Assembly: GCA_030248225.1 (NCBI GenBank)
Contig: JASANE010024924.1
Location: 1-64,000, forward strand
Direction: 5' to 3'
Source: Trileptium ribeirensis
Lineage: Eukaryota; Nematoda; Enoplea; Enoplida; Thoracostomopsidae
DNA: 64,000 nucleotides
Position 1 is the stretch's first letter. Every line of letters starts with the position of its first letter. This document shows positions 36,235 to 48,340 of the stretch, in pieces. The notes under the pieces are model-generated. The model ran no database searches, was not told where the DNA came from, and worked only from the letters and a program-made list of their open reading frames with translations. The position numbers and the translations under genes are program-made.

Positions 36235-36664
36235 CAACAGATTGCGCCGTAACATTTGCAGTAAGTCAAGCGGTTATACGAAAATATCCCAATGCATAAT
36301 TGCTTGTAATTTGCACCAGGTGAACCAGCATATTTTAAATAGAAAAATTTCTGTCGGTAGCCTTTCATCAACTTGCTAAACATGAATTCATCACAATGCA
36401 TCAACAGATTGCACCGTAGGGTTTGCAGCAGTATTAGGGTTAGTATATAGAGAACGGCATGCCCGGCATTTTATTTCCTCCCCTCAGGTTTACTATGCAT
36501 CAACAGATTGCACCGTACAATTTGCAGTAAGTCAGGTGGTTATATGAAAGTATCCCAATGCAAAATTGCATGTGATTTGTACCAGGTGAACCAGCATATT
36601 GTAAACAGAAATCTCTGTCGGTAGGTTTTCATCAATTTACTAAACATGATTTCATCACATTGCC
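36235..36664 (+). repeat. direct repeat, 166-bp units with a truncated middle copy
   Basis: CAACAGATTGCGCCGT or CAACAGATTGCACCGT begins units at 36235, 36402 and 36501. The first and third match over about 165 bp through ACCAGGTGAACCAGCATATT. The middle unit is only about 35 bp and then diverges. Confidence 0.88.
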
Positions 36665-36911
36665 ATAGATTATCAGGCTTGTTTCTGGTATTATGGTTAT
36701 TAATATTATATCATGCATGAACAAGCTTGACTATACGATACTGCTTCACTACTATATGATCACTTGAGTAGTATACGAAAACTAGCTTGAGTAGTATGCT
36801 GCGGTACACTACTACCAGCTGCATGAATACAATGAGTTAATAAAATTCGTAACCTTTCGTTCAGATATTTTTGAAAATGTCAAGTTCAAATTATTTTGTG
36901 TGCGTTTTCAG

Positions 36912-37084
36912 CCGTAATGACTCTAAAAACAAAACACGAAACGGCGTTGAAAGAGACTTATCTAACAGCGACGACAGCTGTTGCGGCCTCTTCACACGGA
37001 CATGCTCTGATGATTAACATGAGCTCTAAATTTCAAATGCCTTCAGTCAAAACAAAAACGCCGAAAATCAATCCCGCTAATTAA
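36912..37084 (+). CDS. possible terminal coding exon, product unknown
   Basis: A good acceptor (GTGCGTTTTCAG) precedes an open frame that becomes distinctly GC-richer and ends at a stop before an AT-rich region. It encodes about 57 residues rich in Thr, Lys, Ala and Ser, with no recognisable domain. No partner exon was found upstream, so it may equally be a chance frame. Confidence 0.25.
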
Positions 37085-38236
37085 TTCGAACAGCAAGAGA
37101 CAACCCATGTTTACTATTAATAATTTATCTATATGACATTGAGACAAATGTTCGATAACGATTGATAATACGTAAAACGTATCCATTTCAAAATGGTATA
37201 CTTCAAAAATCACACAAGAGAGAACAGTGAAATCTAAATAGTTATAAAAATCGTTTCGTATGACAGTTTAAGTTATATAACACTGTGTATGATGGGTCAA
37301 CATATAAATAGCAGACATCACCCAATTATATCAATTGAAACAGGCAAAATATAGATCCAGTTAAAGCAAAAAATATATCACAATAATAACGATCAAAACC
37401 AAAATGATGAGCCCAGATTAAGCATCGAAAAAGAAAACGCTCAGCGATGCTTAAATTATCCATAATTTTAGTAAGTTCTAAAAGAACCATAAATGGGTTA
37501 TGCTTGTCCAACTGCAAATTATATCAACTATATTGCGTGGCAATGCTTTAGGCATATTTTGTAAAGCAATAGATGTCAATATGATAGACCTAATTATGCA
37601 ATTTTTTATATAGTTTCCTTTGAAGTACCGCAGCTAAGCCCCCTGTCGTTCAAAAAGTCACATTTGTATCCTTAATCAGGTAAGAGTAAACTACGTGTTT
37701 GTTGAAACAAATTAGTCAATGTTTACCTGGCTACGAAGCCTGAGAGTTGGTATTTATTAATACTCATTTTTAACACATTCCCTGCCGTAGCACTCGCATT
37801 GAGTCCCGCCACAGGCACACTTCCTAGCCCTTTCACTTATAGTAAATGCCACTCCATAATGTACATATTGTGAGCTAAATTGACGGGAACACCAGTGCAG
37901 CACTTGTGTTGATTATAATGGAACCAAGTGAAGTCATAATTTATTTCGAAGCCATGGCGGTGTAGAGTGTCACTCGATATGAGTGTCGTGGCACATACAA
38001 GAAAAACATGAAAAATATAATACTGGCGGTCAAATTTTGAAAAAATAAATTGTACTTCCGCATCAGGATACAAGTAAAATTGCATTAAATTCGAATACTA
38101 TATCATCAGAAAATTTTGTTATTACAAATGACTGACAAATTGAGCCAATGATAGAATCCAATGTAGGAAAAACACATACCATGTTGAACGGGACATAGAT
38201 AGATAAATAGATAGATAGATATACTCGAGGATAGGG
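37085..38236. other. no gene recognised
   Basis: AT-rich. A short GATA-type simple repeat lies at 38197-38222. Nothing else supported. Confidence 0.45.
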
Positions 38237-39310
38237 TTACGATTTCCTACGACCGGGACATTGGCGACAAAAAGTATGGACGTTTTTACTCCGTTTATGC
38301 GCTTCAGTTCCACCACGCTCAGCCTTCAACGTAGTGTAACAACGATTGCACTTGACGCACTTTTTCGAATCATCAAAGTTTGCCAGGACATGTGAGACTG
38401 AAGGAGGCTGTTGCGCACCTAAATTCAGAAAACCGCGAATCGCATCTTGACGAAAAGAAGTAATTCCATAATGTCGCCTTACATCAGCCACGCGTTTTTA
38501 AACGAGATACCCATATATCATTACGGTATCCAACAATATATCAATCGTAACTCGAAGATACCAGAGAAGTCAGCGACGAGGACCTTCAAAACAAGAGGCT
38601 TACTGATTAGACATGTCAATTCCCTGCTTCGCAGAATTGTAATATTTGACCATTTCAGGTTTTCTGATAGCCTTGACGATTTTGTTGCCCCTTTCTACAA
38701 GTTTATGACTGTGAATTGCTGATAGAGTCGGAAGTTCGAGCTTGTCTTTCCATTTAATAACGATCAACTCAGAACCTGTCTGCTGAGCAAAAACTTCCCC
38801 ACGTTTCAGCTTCTGTTTCATGACGGTCTGCGGTAACTCGCGCCGATTTTTCTTTAGAGTACCTGCCAAATGGGAGTCCTTTTTCAATAACTTGTTTGCC
38901 AGAGGTACAGACGTATACCAGTTGCCCGTGTATTAACAGCGACCTGCATAAAGTAATGAACAAATCAAAGTTATAACGACTTTCTCAGCAATCGATTCTC
39001 TCTTACAGCCAATTTGGACTGTACAGACTTGAAGATCTGCTGTGTATCATTCAGAGTTGCACACTTTGAATAATTTTACCTAGGACTTATGTCGCTTGCC
39101 AGGAAGATATTGTCGAGTTGCCAATCGTTCTCGCCATGGAATCACACTCGCTGCACACTTTGAATAATTTTACCTAGGACTTATGTCGCTTGCCAGGAAG
39201 ATATTGTCGAGTTGTCAATCGTCTTCGCCATGGAATCACACTCTCATCAATTACGACAATGTAGCCAAGATTTGGTGTAACTCTCATTGAGAGACATGGG
39301 CCTGTAAGTA
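38237..39310 (-). pseudogene. piggyBac-type transposase pseudogene
   Basis: Read on the minus strand from about 39300, broken frames give, in order: YIVVIDESVIPW with R and RQYLPGKR (first catalytic Asp block), VKLFKVC, TGNWYTSVPLA (the block normally holding D-N-x-Y-T-S, here Gly for the catalytic Asp), LPQTV...RGE, WKDKLELPTLSA, KPEMVKYYNSAKQGIDMSNQ, and the C-terminal Cys-rich zinc-ribbon-like domain (KCVKCNRCY...C..C). In-frame stops interrupt it (after RHKS, inside the YAGRC block, after MSNQ), and a 94-bp tandem duplication repeats the first block. It is inactive. Terminal repeats and TTAA duplications were not located. Confidence 0.88.
39058..39245. repeat. 94-bp tandem duplication inside the piggyBac remnant
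   Basis: TGCACACTTTGAATAATTTT begins copies at 39058 and 39152. They differ at only three or so positions, so the duplication is younger than most of the decay. Confidence 0.95.
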
Positions 39311-42139
39311 AAACATTTTACAAGTCTGCTATGGAACTTATTATAAGTGACAGATGTGAAACTAGAAAAAATTACAGTATAAATCAAGATAATAACGAAA
39401 CACGCCTTTGGCTGTTAATAAGTCGTCATTTGGATGTGTATCTCGAGCCAAAAGAACTTGGCACTGAAATCAGGTTATATTAGTATTTTTACTGGTGCTG
39501 GGAGTCTGTTATAGTAAAAAAACAGCGTAATTTAGCTAATGTAATTGGTTCGATATGTAACTAGTATCAGCAGCATTATCGTAATAGATGCATAAATATG
39601 TAATCATTCATCTGCTGCTTCATAACTTAAGTATAATCTTATAAACTCATGAATTGTCAACATCCAACAATTATTAATAATGCAGAATTTAAACAGCCGG
39701 CGCTATGCAACTTGTTTTTAGTCAACGATAAATTAACTCACGCAATATCAGGTATATCTCTTTAATTTTGCCTCTCATAGCGCTGCCATGTAATCACAGG
39801 TATAACTAAGCGAAGAAACATAATATCATATACTTTAATTTGGTAAACAGTGGTTTGACAGCACAGACAAGGTCGGTGTTCTGCTACAACACTTGGATGT
39901 CACGTGAGCCAGTGACATGGAATCATTAAAATAGAACATTATATTTTTGGGCACTGTAACATTCGTAACGAATGCAACAAGTTTTTGCTTTTATATACAT
40001 TTGTATTCTATTTATAAAGTAAAATTCAACACCTACTAACTCAAAATCGAATGAGTCTCATAGAGCCAAAGCATGTTGGAGTTGTCGCACTACATATATC
40101 AATAAAAAACGACAAATATCAACTTTTCGGCTTTAACATAGTAACACAGATCAACAATATGCGACTGCTTATTGATTCATTAACTATACAGTAACATTTA
40201 TATAAAGACAATTAATTTAGGCATTTAGCAGCAATCATGTGTCGCGTATAACGTTTAATATAAAAGGTAACGAAAACAGAAAAGTAAGGCAACCAACACC
40301 ACTGACAATGCATAGAAACTCGTAGCAAATTGATTCACAACTTTCAAATTTATCAAAATTAACCGTTTAATTTTGCGATCGATGTATCAAAAATGACATG
40401 CCAAAGTCACAATTATAATAAATAGACCGAAAGACCTTTCATACAATTGATTTCTGTTTCGTAATCTAAGGTCAGAAATAAACATAAAAAACCAGAACAG
40501 ACTGGTATAATAGATTAGCGAGTTTGGGTACGAAGCTATGGAAAATATAAGTTATTCGATTTCAAATGTCATATCTATGTCAATAGTATTCAAATTGTAA
40601 ATCACAGCAATGATTAGCTTATCCGGAAGCAGCTAAATATAGGTATATTACAGTGAATCAAATCGGATAGTATAATATATTCTTTTACAAAGTTTTTGTT
40701 ACTTGCAAAAATATGTAGTGTCCCTAAATAGTTCGTACGCCAAAAATGCCACATAAATCTGTGCGTAACTAAACTTATCAATATGAATTAGGTTAGAGAA
40801 CTTAGCCTTAGCGGATGCTTTTGATGTTTAAGCTATGGCATGTATATTATCACACAGAGGCGCTTCAATCGGCAAATTCCCAACTACTGTTAAAATGAAC
40901 ATTAATTCATCTTGAACAGAAAAACACCGGATATATAGTAAATCCTAGAACGATGGCTATGTAACGAAAACTGGGACAACATATAGAATAATCATGACAA
41001 TATATGATTCGGAAATGAGAAGAAATCCGCCTGAACTATCGGCGTCACGTCTTTATCGCGGACAGAGCCACACAAAGTAACGAGCAAAATGTTTAACACA
41101 AAATAAGCATTATGGGTTACTCTCCTTTTCTATAAAGCTGTGGATTCATAACAAAATTCCGTATTCTCTCTAATCCAGTGCACTAATTGGCTCAACGAAA
41201 GACGATTTGTAGCACCCTACGTATCACAGCACATTCGCCTTTGTAATTTGTTCAACCGCAAAATAAATCATAGAGATTGCTGTAGCGCTAGCTTAGTTTA
41301 CTCAGAAGTTACGTAGCTGCAGAATAACAATCAATGGTTGCCATTACCTAAGGTAATCCCACGTTACCATTTGCATTATATATTATCATGCGAATTACAC
41401 TTATATTTTACAGGTATTCAGCAGTATTTTCGTATATAGAATACCGTATTTAAATCAGCACAGAGCCTCTGTCACACGATTCCTCATGACTAGCCCACAA
41501 TTCAGAGAACGTACATTACACTTATTTCTATAGTCTCAAATGTAGCGTGTTTCTATTATTGAACAGTGTTAAGATAATGTAATTTGACCTTAATGAGATA
41601 GATTGCAATATAAATACTACGTTTAATATTTGTGGTCGAATGAATCTTATATTTGTCGCATGCTTCGGATTCCAGATTTCCTCATTTGTAAATCAGTATT
41701 GAACGGGGTAAACTGCGCAGTGATGATTAAGGCTAATATATACTGAAACTCTAAGAGGAACGTGAAATGAATACCATAACCTAGCGGTCGTGTCAGAAAA
41801 GCATTCAAAGCACATGCATAATGCGACTAATTGGTTAGTGCTTCTGGATTTTTTTATTTCTAATAGAGCATAACTTTTTCTGCAAATAAGAGAGTGCGCT
41901 GGCTGGATTTGCCAAGAGAGTGTCTAATTTTATTGAAACAAGAAAAACGATTTTTACACCCAAAAATTATGTCAAACGTGGCGGATTTTACCTTATTAAT
42001 CGGTATATGTTTCACCAAATATGGACGTCTTCGATATAACGCCCAAATATGGAAGCAAATTTTAATATCGAATTTAGGAAATCAATGTCTCTGGAGTAAG
42101 AAAAACGATTTCTACGAACAGTCCTAGAAAATGTTGGTT
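39311..42139. other. no gene recognised
   Basis: Uniformly AT-rich, with frequent stops in all frames. The 77-codon plus-strand frame at 41894-42127 has no motif. Confidence 0.45.
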
Positions 42140-42602
42140 ACAAAAAGTAGTGTTGGGCACCGGCCGAAAAGGCCGTCGCCCGCCGGCCGGCCTGCCGCAA
42201 AATATCACTACCGGCCGCTCAGAGAAAAATTCCTGCCCAACCGTATTAAGGCTCCGGATGAGACTTAGTCGCTAATCCGTGAACCGATTACGTTGAATAC
42301 TCTGGTCATTAGTGCGGCTGGAATGATATATTAAAAATGGATTAAGTGTTTGATTATCATGCAATTATAACTTTACACTTTTGTAAATAATCTGCAGTGT
42401 ATTGGTGCAGTTGCGAACATGCCTTAGTAACAGATCAGACAGACTTGACGGTAGGAATGCGGTCATACTTGGGCGCTTGTATTTGCAAACATTACATATA
42501 TCATATGTAAGTATCGTCGACGGTGCATATAAACCGAGAAATAGGTCGGAATACTTTTGAACGCGATCGCTGGAATAAGCCTACCAACTTCAAATGTCTT
42601 AC

Positions 42603-42732
42603 CATATTTATGTAACAAAAATGCAGATAAGGCAGCGTAGATTAATATCTGGTTTAAGGTTATTCCGTAAGCATTTGACGTGGCCACGCAGCAATAGTCT
42701 CTATTGGCTTTGTTCAATTGTTTGGTGAACAA
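42603..42732 (-). pseudogene. exon-like fragment A inside the hAT element, unknown gene
   Basis: Minus-strand frame with DYCC, SNAYGI and QILIYAALSAFLLHKYG, ending at a good donor (ATATG|GTAAGAC). The same exon occurs in a second copy at 43614-43720, in frame and with conservative substitutions. The hydrophobic half suggests a membrane segment. Family not recognised. Confidence 0.5.
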
Positions 42733-42771
42733 TAATTGGGCGTAAAGTCACGCCTAACCTTTCTATTTAGG

Positions 42772-43074
42772 TTAAGCATTACAATTTTCTACATTCACTC
42801 TCAGTATCAATGCGCGTAACATCAATTCAAGAGCGTTATCTGAAGTATTGTCATCGGTTACCTTACATACTGTTACATAAGCAATGTCAAGTTGAGCACC
42901 TTTAAAATCACGTCTCATCATTATATCCATGCTGCTTCTCGTGATATATATATCTGGTTCGCTTATTGTCGAACAATGTGCAAAATACTCAAATATTAAG
43001 CAATGTGTATATACGCCATATAAGGCAAAACCGGAATACTTCTGGATGATATGGGTAGGGACTAGCTCATACAT
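42772..43074 (-). pseudogene. terminal exon-like fragment inside the hAT element, unknown gene
   Basis: A 100-codon minus-strand frame ending RALILRVNVENCNA and stop. Its last 35-40 codons and the following 3' sequence have a diverged copy at 48181-48340 that keeps the reading frame apart from one stop. Where the exon begins within the frame is unclear. Product unknown. Confidence 0.45.
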
Positions 43075-43613
43075 CGATAAGCTTGAGAGGCTGCAACCGC
43101 TAGCAATACAGCTAACTCTAAATATGGCTTACATGGATCATGTAAATGATACTCATTAAAGGAATGCAAATATAGACAAACTTATAATACGTCGAAATTA
43201 TTCAGTAGCCTGCTTCGGTTACAAACAATTACATCAACTAGTCTCAATAATGTTACATGATTACATGCCACATCTCAATAACAATCCTTATAATATTCGG
43301 CGCCTACTGCTTGACGCTGCTCTGCACACACGTGCACCAACATCGGCTTACAAGCGCTCGGAGGTCAGATATTCAATTACGTCACTTAATATGTTAGGAG
43401 TCAATGTATATCGGCGAGATCACTGGCATTTTCGAAAATTGCTGTACAACTTTAGAAAATGAGAAGAATTTTGCAACTTTCACTCATGAAGACTCAAAGT
43501 GACAAACAGATACAATTATGAAAGAAATCTCATAGACTAGTTTAACTCAGTCAATGACCTTTAGGGTCACGACTGTTCACTAACAAGCTACAGGTCTTGT
43601 AAAAATATCTTAC

Positions 43614-43720
43614 CATATTTATGTATCAAAAATGCAAATAAGGTAGCGTAGATCAATATCTGATGTGCGATTATTCCATAAGGATTAGACGCGGCCAGGC
43701 AGCAATAGTCGCACTAGGCT
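43614..43720 (-). pseudogene. exon-like fragment B, duplicate of fragment A
   Basis: Minus-strand frame with CDYCC, SNPYGI and QILIYATLFAFLIHKYG, ending at donor ATATG|GTAAGA. Protein-level match to 42603-42732 is higher than expected from random drift and both stay open, so the parent was a real coding exon. Order on this strand is B, terminal exon, A, which suggests tandem gene copies cut by the element's ends. Confidence 0.5.
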
Positions 43721-44085
43721 TTATTCTAAAACGTAAGCATGGAATGGACTAAGTATTTGTTTATACGTTGTAATAAGAGCTGCACCGTAAACAGCGGTGC
43801 GGTTTTACGTGCAACTATGTAGTGGATGAATGTAATTTCGTGCGTAATCAGCACGGAAAATTTTAGATTTAAGAAAGTATCACATAAAAATTTTGCAAAA
43901 TTAATCCTGAGGAGGTCCCCCGACGTACTGTGGGATACCACGGTCGTTTTTCTGACCAGCCGGTTTACCCGCCGGTCGTTTTACTGGTCGCCGACCGGCC
44001 GGCCATCCAGCAGCAGGCCGCATAATTTCACGGCCGGCCGGCCGGCCAACTAAAAATCCGGCCGGTGCCCAACACTAACAAATAG

Positions 44086-46467
44086 CTCTCATTATAAGCT
44101 ATAATTTGAAGCACATGTCGTACTTATTCTATTTTGAGGACTCTCATTGGTTAAGAAATTATTGCCATTTATGTTAAATCTTAAGCCCACGGCTAAGTCA
44201 AAGGTAATCTTGAGCTTAATTCGTTAACATAAAAACTGATCGCGGTGACAAATTCGACTCAGCTGGTCAATGCAGCTCGGATAGTACATAAAATTATACA
44301 TTAAAACAATTTTCTTCGAAAATTTTTGATACCCAGGCGAACCCAAAAAAATGGAACAAAACTGTCATAAAACTGGCCGAAATAGTTTTTTCTGTCTCAG
44401 CTCGTCGAGTTGAGTGGATTGGTAGTACAATTTCTATTGTATCTCCAAAATTAATCTATTCATGGCTAGGGGAATTCAAGGAATAATCCGAAATTTCGTC
44501 GACTATAATTTGTTATATATAACTTGTTTCCTGTCGTTTGTTTACGTTACTTAAATTATATAAAATCATTTTACCACGTTACTTTTTCCCAGTTTGTTGC
44601 TCCTACCCTACTCCCATTAACTGAACAGAAATCATTGGTTATTGTAGTTTTTCGATTTGCTCGGTATTTATGTGGATTAACCGCCTTGCTTTATATCGAT
44701 TTCTTTTGCCCTTTGAATTTATCAGCTCTTACATGCGTTGTAATTCAACATTATCCAGCAATATTCTCGCGAATGAAACGAGATGCAACGATTTTCATTA
44801 AAAATTCAATCAGAGTTCTGTGATGATTGTGCTATGAATATATTGGTTTAGGTCTGATTCTGAATTAGTGTCTATAGCCGCTCACATAACTTGAATTTAG
44901 ATGTATCTTTACCGTTGGGTTTACTCTAGGTAATAGCAGCCATTAATTGCTCATCTGTTGCGGCGTAACCTTTGAGTAAACTAACAACTGCTCCAACAAT
45001 CTTTATGATTTTTTTCAGTGGTTGAGCAAACTAGAAAGACGCATGGGCTAAGATATAAAGGGTTATCTCAATCATTTTTCAAATAGTGTAGCTATTCTGT
45101 AACGGTTTGCCTGGCTTTAACCGTGAAATTCGGTAGCTAGATTTCCGTCTAATGCAGGACACGTTAATGACCGAGTGATCTGTCGCGTTGTTCCTTCCTA
45201 CCAGCATAATACTTGCGGGTTCAACACGCACTGGCATCTCAATTTTTCGCATTTGGGGTAGTTTTTGTTCCAAACAGATCCTACTAACATATAAAATCAT
45301 TACGGGACTAACATGGCACAAAGAAAAGGCGATTGAAGTCCTTGTTATGTCGTTTATTATGTTGACATGAACACTGATAAACGATGAGTTTATATGCCAA
45401 AGTCGAGACTGCACAGGTTCACAAATATGAACGGACAGATCTGAGAAGCATAGATCCTATTATAACAGGCTTCACGTTGAGCATATGATCCAAAAAGTTG
45501 TAAAACCCCGACCGTCCGTGCAAAGCATCCAGTATATCTTTGTGTCGTCTACGTTTTTCAAAATACGTTTACCAAACAACAACATATCAATTCCTAAAGG
45601 TAGAATTCAAAACCGGCCATTGCCCAACGCTACATCTAGTACAGTCTGGTGACGGCGTATTATTCGGAAATTTAACGGTTGCATATAGAACAAAAACCTT
45701 CATATGCAACAGAATCAAATTTTCTTACGAATACTGAAGTTATACCTGATACGAACCTTTATTTCGTAACGTATGTATGAAAAGATTCTTGCCCGTGTCC
45801 CAGCCATTGACTCTCTGCCACTGTGCATTAGCCGTCAGCCGGCTGTTTCACTTCAAACCATACCGTTTGTCTACCACTAGTAAAAACCTACAATCAAAGT
45901 AAACTTTAAAAAGCAATGACTTTTAGAGGTTATTGAAAATCTGAACGATTAGTACATAATGTTCCGGTCACCACGATTATAAAAGCTCTTTACATGAGAA
46001 AACAAACAAGATCACAGAAAATCACAATAATACCACCAAATTGTGGCAACAAACTTCAAATTGAGCACAGCGAGAAACGTTTCCAAATAGAACCACTTCG
46101 AATAATAATAATAATAAAAGAAAAGTTGTCAACCGCAAAACCAGAAAAATACTCAACTTCGATGGCATAAGAGAACAGCTGAGGAGCTCGCTTTGCAAGC
46201 ACAATATTGTAATTCAAATATAATAAACGAAACGTTGCAAAGCAGTCACAGAAGTAGATGTTTGGAATACACGAATGTGTTGATACGCTTAATACGGCGT
46301 TTACATTATAAGATAAAAGATCCTTTGCTTGCTTTTTAGGTGTCTCTACCACTGTTTGTTACGTTTGAGATCACCATAGCGTTTCTGATGATATTTTGAG
46401 GTGATGTACGTGGCTATTGTAACGTCAACAATAGTGCGGTACAGACTGTGCGACCAATGTAATCTTT
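44086..46467. other. no gene recognised
   Basis: AT-rich. Open frames at 44524-44823 and 45079-45414 show no motif. Confidence 0.45.
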
Positions 46468-46670
46468 AGGGGTGGAAATGAAATGCATGCTATGCTGTTC
46501 TCGATGTACTAAGGGTTAGCCTTAGTCTTAGCCTAAGCTAAGATCGCTGTATGAGTCGTGTGCTAAGCCTAAGGATAAGTCAGGGGGCTTTCGCCCCCGA
46601 GCGCCCCGCTCTAAGCTGTTCTTTTTTCTAACATTATAACGTCCGGCCGTTAAGGGTGACATGGGCCGAC
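46468..46670 (+). repeat. dispersed repeat with GCCTAA units, copy 2
   Basis: Second copy of the repeat at 22771-22965, same orientation, roughly 80% identical by eye. It lies immediately before the LINE remnant. Confidence 0.85.
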
Positions 46671-46814
46671 TGTGCAATAGAATTGTTGAAAATTCATGAT
46701 TTGAACTAGACCATAGTGTTATTTATAATAATAGTAAAATATTTATACCGCGGTCTTTTCGCACAAGGCGTTGCAAAAGCGCCGAAAAAATCATAAAAAT
46801 AGTAACGAGTATAA

Positions 46815-47530
46815 TGGTCAGTTTCTAGGAAATAAGAAAGTTTTCAACTTAGACTTATATTTGGCAGCGCTCAGGGATGGACTACGAAGTTCAAATGGCA
46901 AATTGTTCCATGCGGATGGGCCAACAAATGCAAATTTTTGGTTTCGAGGTATATCAATTCGCAATATTCGTTCATCAACCAATCTTGATGTTGTTGAAAA
47001 TCGGAGAATCTCGGTCAGTTATGTACGAGCGTTGTCTGCTATTGCGTTGCGGACGATCATAAGGATCTTGTATTTGATTCGTTGGTCCAGGGGCAGCCAG
47101 TGCAGTTAGCGTAGGACGGGGGAGATATGATCGCGTCGACATGTGCCGGTTACAATTCTGGCAGCGCCGTGCAGGATGCGGCGAAGAGGCTGTAGACATG
47201 TAGCAGACACGCTGTGGAGCAGCGCGTTGCAGTAATCGATCCTTGACATGATGAATGCTCGAATTATGCTCTTTGAAGTCGCTGTGTCGAGTCGATTTCG
47301 TATCCTGCCTATTTCACGTAGTTGCCAAATACAGCAGCCGGATACATCTCGAATATTATTGTCAAATTTTAGGCTACTATAAAGTATGACACCAAGAATT
47401 TTTACATTCGATGAAAGATTAATTACTGCATCAGATTGTTGAATTGACGGACCTTAGAAATTATACTCCGTAATGCGTTTGTATATAATCTTTTTGACAC
47501 CTGCAGAAAAATAGAATTCGTAGATTTGCA
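46815..47530 (-). pseudogene. CR1-like LINE reverse transcriptase, 3' end remnant
   Basis: On the minus strand from about 47530 the sequence gives NVKILGVILYSSLKFD, a segment ending SRIDYCNALLHSV, AARIVTG...DHISPVLR-stop-LHWLPLDQRIKYKIL and FVGPSAWNNLPFELR, ending SKLKTFLFPRN then stop. These blocks, in this order, are the C-terminal part of CR1/Jockey-clade non-LTR reverse transcriptases. At least two in-frame stops (before LHWLP and after NART) show it is dead, although long stretches stay in one frame. The catalytic palm domain and endonuclease are absent, as expected for a 5'-truncated insertion. Confidence 0.88.
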
Positions 47531-48180
47531 CACCGTAGTTAGGTTGATGGTTTCTTCTACACCTGGTGGTTTATTACATAGTGTGTGTACGCAATGAATA
47601 CCACTAGATCATATAGCGTAGATAACTGGCAAACAAAACTTCCACATGCTGGGCTTTTATAACGTAAAGGGTAGGTAGAACCTACCGAGATGGACCTATG
47701 CACATCATCGATTTCCATAGCGATGTGTTCTACTAGTATTTTTCTCACATAATTTTGTGAATGTACATGAGCGAGAAAAATTGTGTAGATCCTACTGCTG
47801 CGGCAATACTGCAGTATTGTAAGCGAACTAAAACCTAGATTTTCGTCTGGATACGATTATGATGTTCGCTATACTCAAAATGTATTTACTGAACGACTAG
47901 GAAAACAATTTGAGTAATATAATAAAAAAATACAATACAATATAATATAATATAATATAATATAATATAATACAACTGTATATTTGTTCGGTACTATGGC
48001 GTTGTGGTAACTAATTTCTGCACTGAGCCAAGGCTTTCGCTCAGTTATCATTACTGAAATGACTATCTACTGAAACTTTAAGAAAATTTTTAGTTTGTCT
48101 GTAAAAAAGTGATATTTCAAAGTTCATGATACGTACTACACCAAACACTACAAAATTTATTTATAAACCAGGAGAACCAG
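47531..48180. other. AT-rich DNA with a pentanucleotide microsatellite
   Basis: No gene recognised. The TATAA-type array at 47930-47976 is listed separately. Confidence 0.45.
47930..47976 (+). repeat. microsatellite (AATAT)n
   Basis: About eight or nine five-base units (ATAAT/AATAC at the edges). Confidence 0.95.
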
Positions 48181-48340
48181 TTTGGTAAATAATGATAGTG
48201 CGTAAAGTCACACATACCCTTTCTATTTAGATTAAGCTTTGCAATTTCCTACATTCACTCTTAGTATCAATGAACGTTACAGCAGTTTGGAGGCCTTATC
48301 TGAAGTAAAGTCATCGGTTACCTTACATACTAACTCTGTG
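48181..48340 (-). pseudogene. diverged copy of the hAT-borne terminal exon
   Basis: Matches 42721-42880 through CGTAAAGTCAC, CTTTCTATTTAG and CATCGGTTACCTTACATACT. On the minus strand the frame keeps VCKVTDD, TSD and LILRVNVGNCKA then stop, with one in-frame stop. No hAT ends flank it, so it is probably another genomic copy of the parent gene family. Confidence 0.5.

Larger units (their letters stand above)
42148..44077. mobile_element. hAT-like non-autonomous DNA transposon
   Basis: Perfect 19-bp terminal inverted repeats, TAGTGTTGGGCACCGGCCG (42148-42166) and its inverse (44059-44077), enclose 1930 bp. They are flanked by an 8-bp duplication with one mismatch: ACAAAAAG (42140-42147) and ACAAATAG (44078-44085). 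An 8-bp duplication and a TAGTG start fit the hAT superfamily. About 80-110 bp inside each end is very GC-rich with clustered CCGGCCGG motifs, likely subterminal transposase sites. The interior is AT-rich and holds no hAT transposase motif but does hold exon-like fragments. Confidence 0.88.

Noticed and set aside
46771..47199. Overlapping plus- and minus-strand frames of 60-112 codons
   Set aside because: They are other-frame readings of the CR1-like reverse transcriptase remnant on the minus strand.
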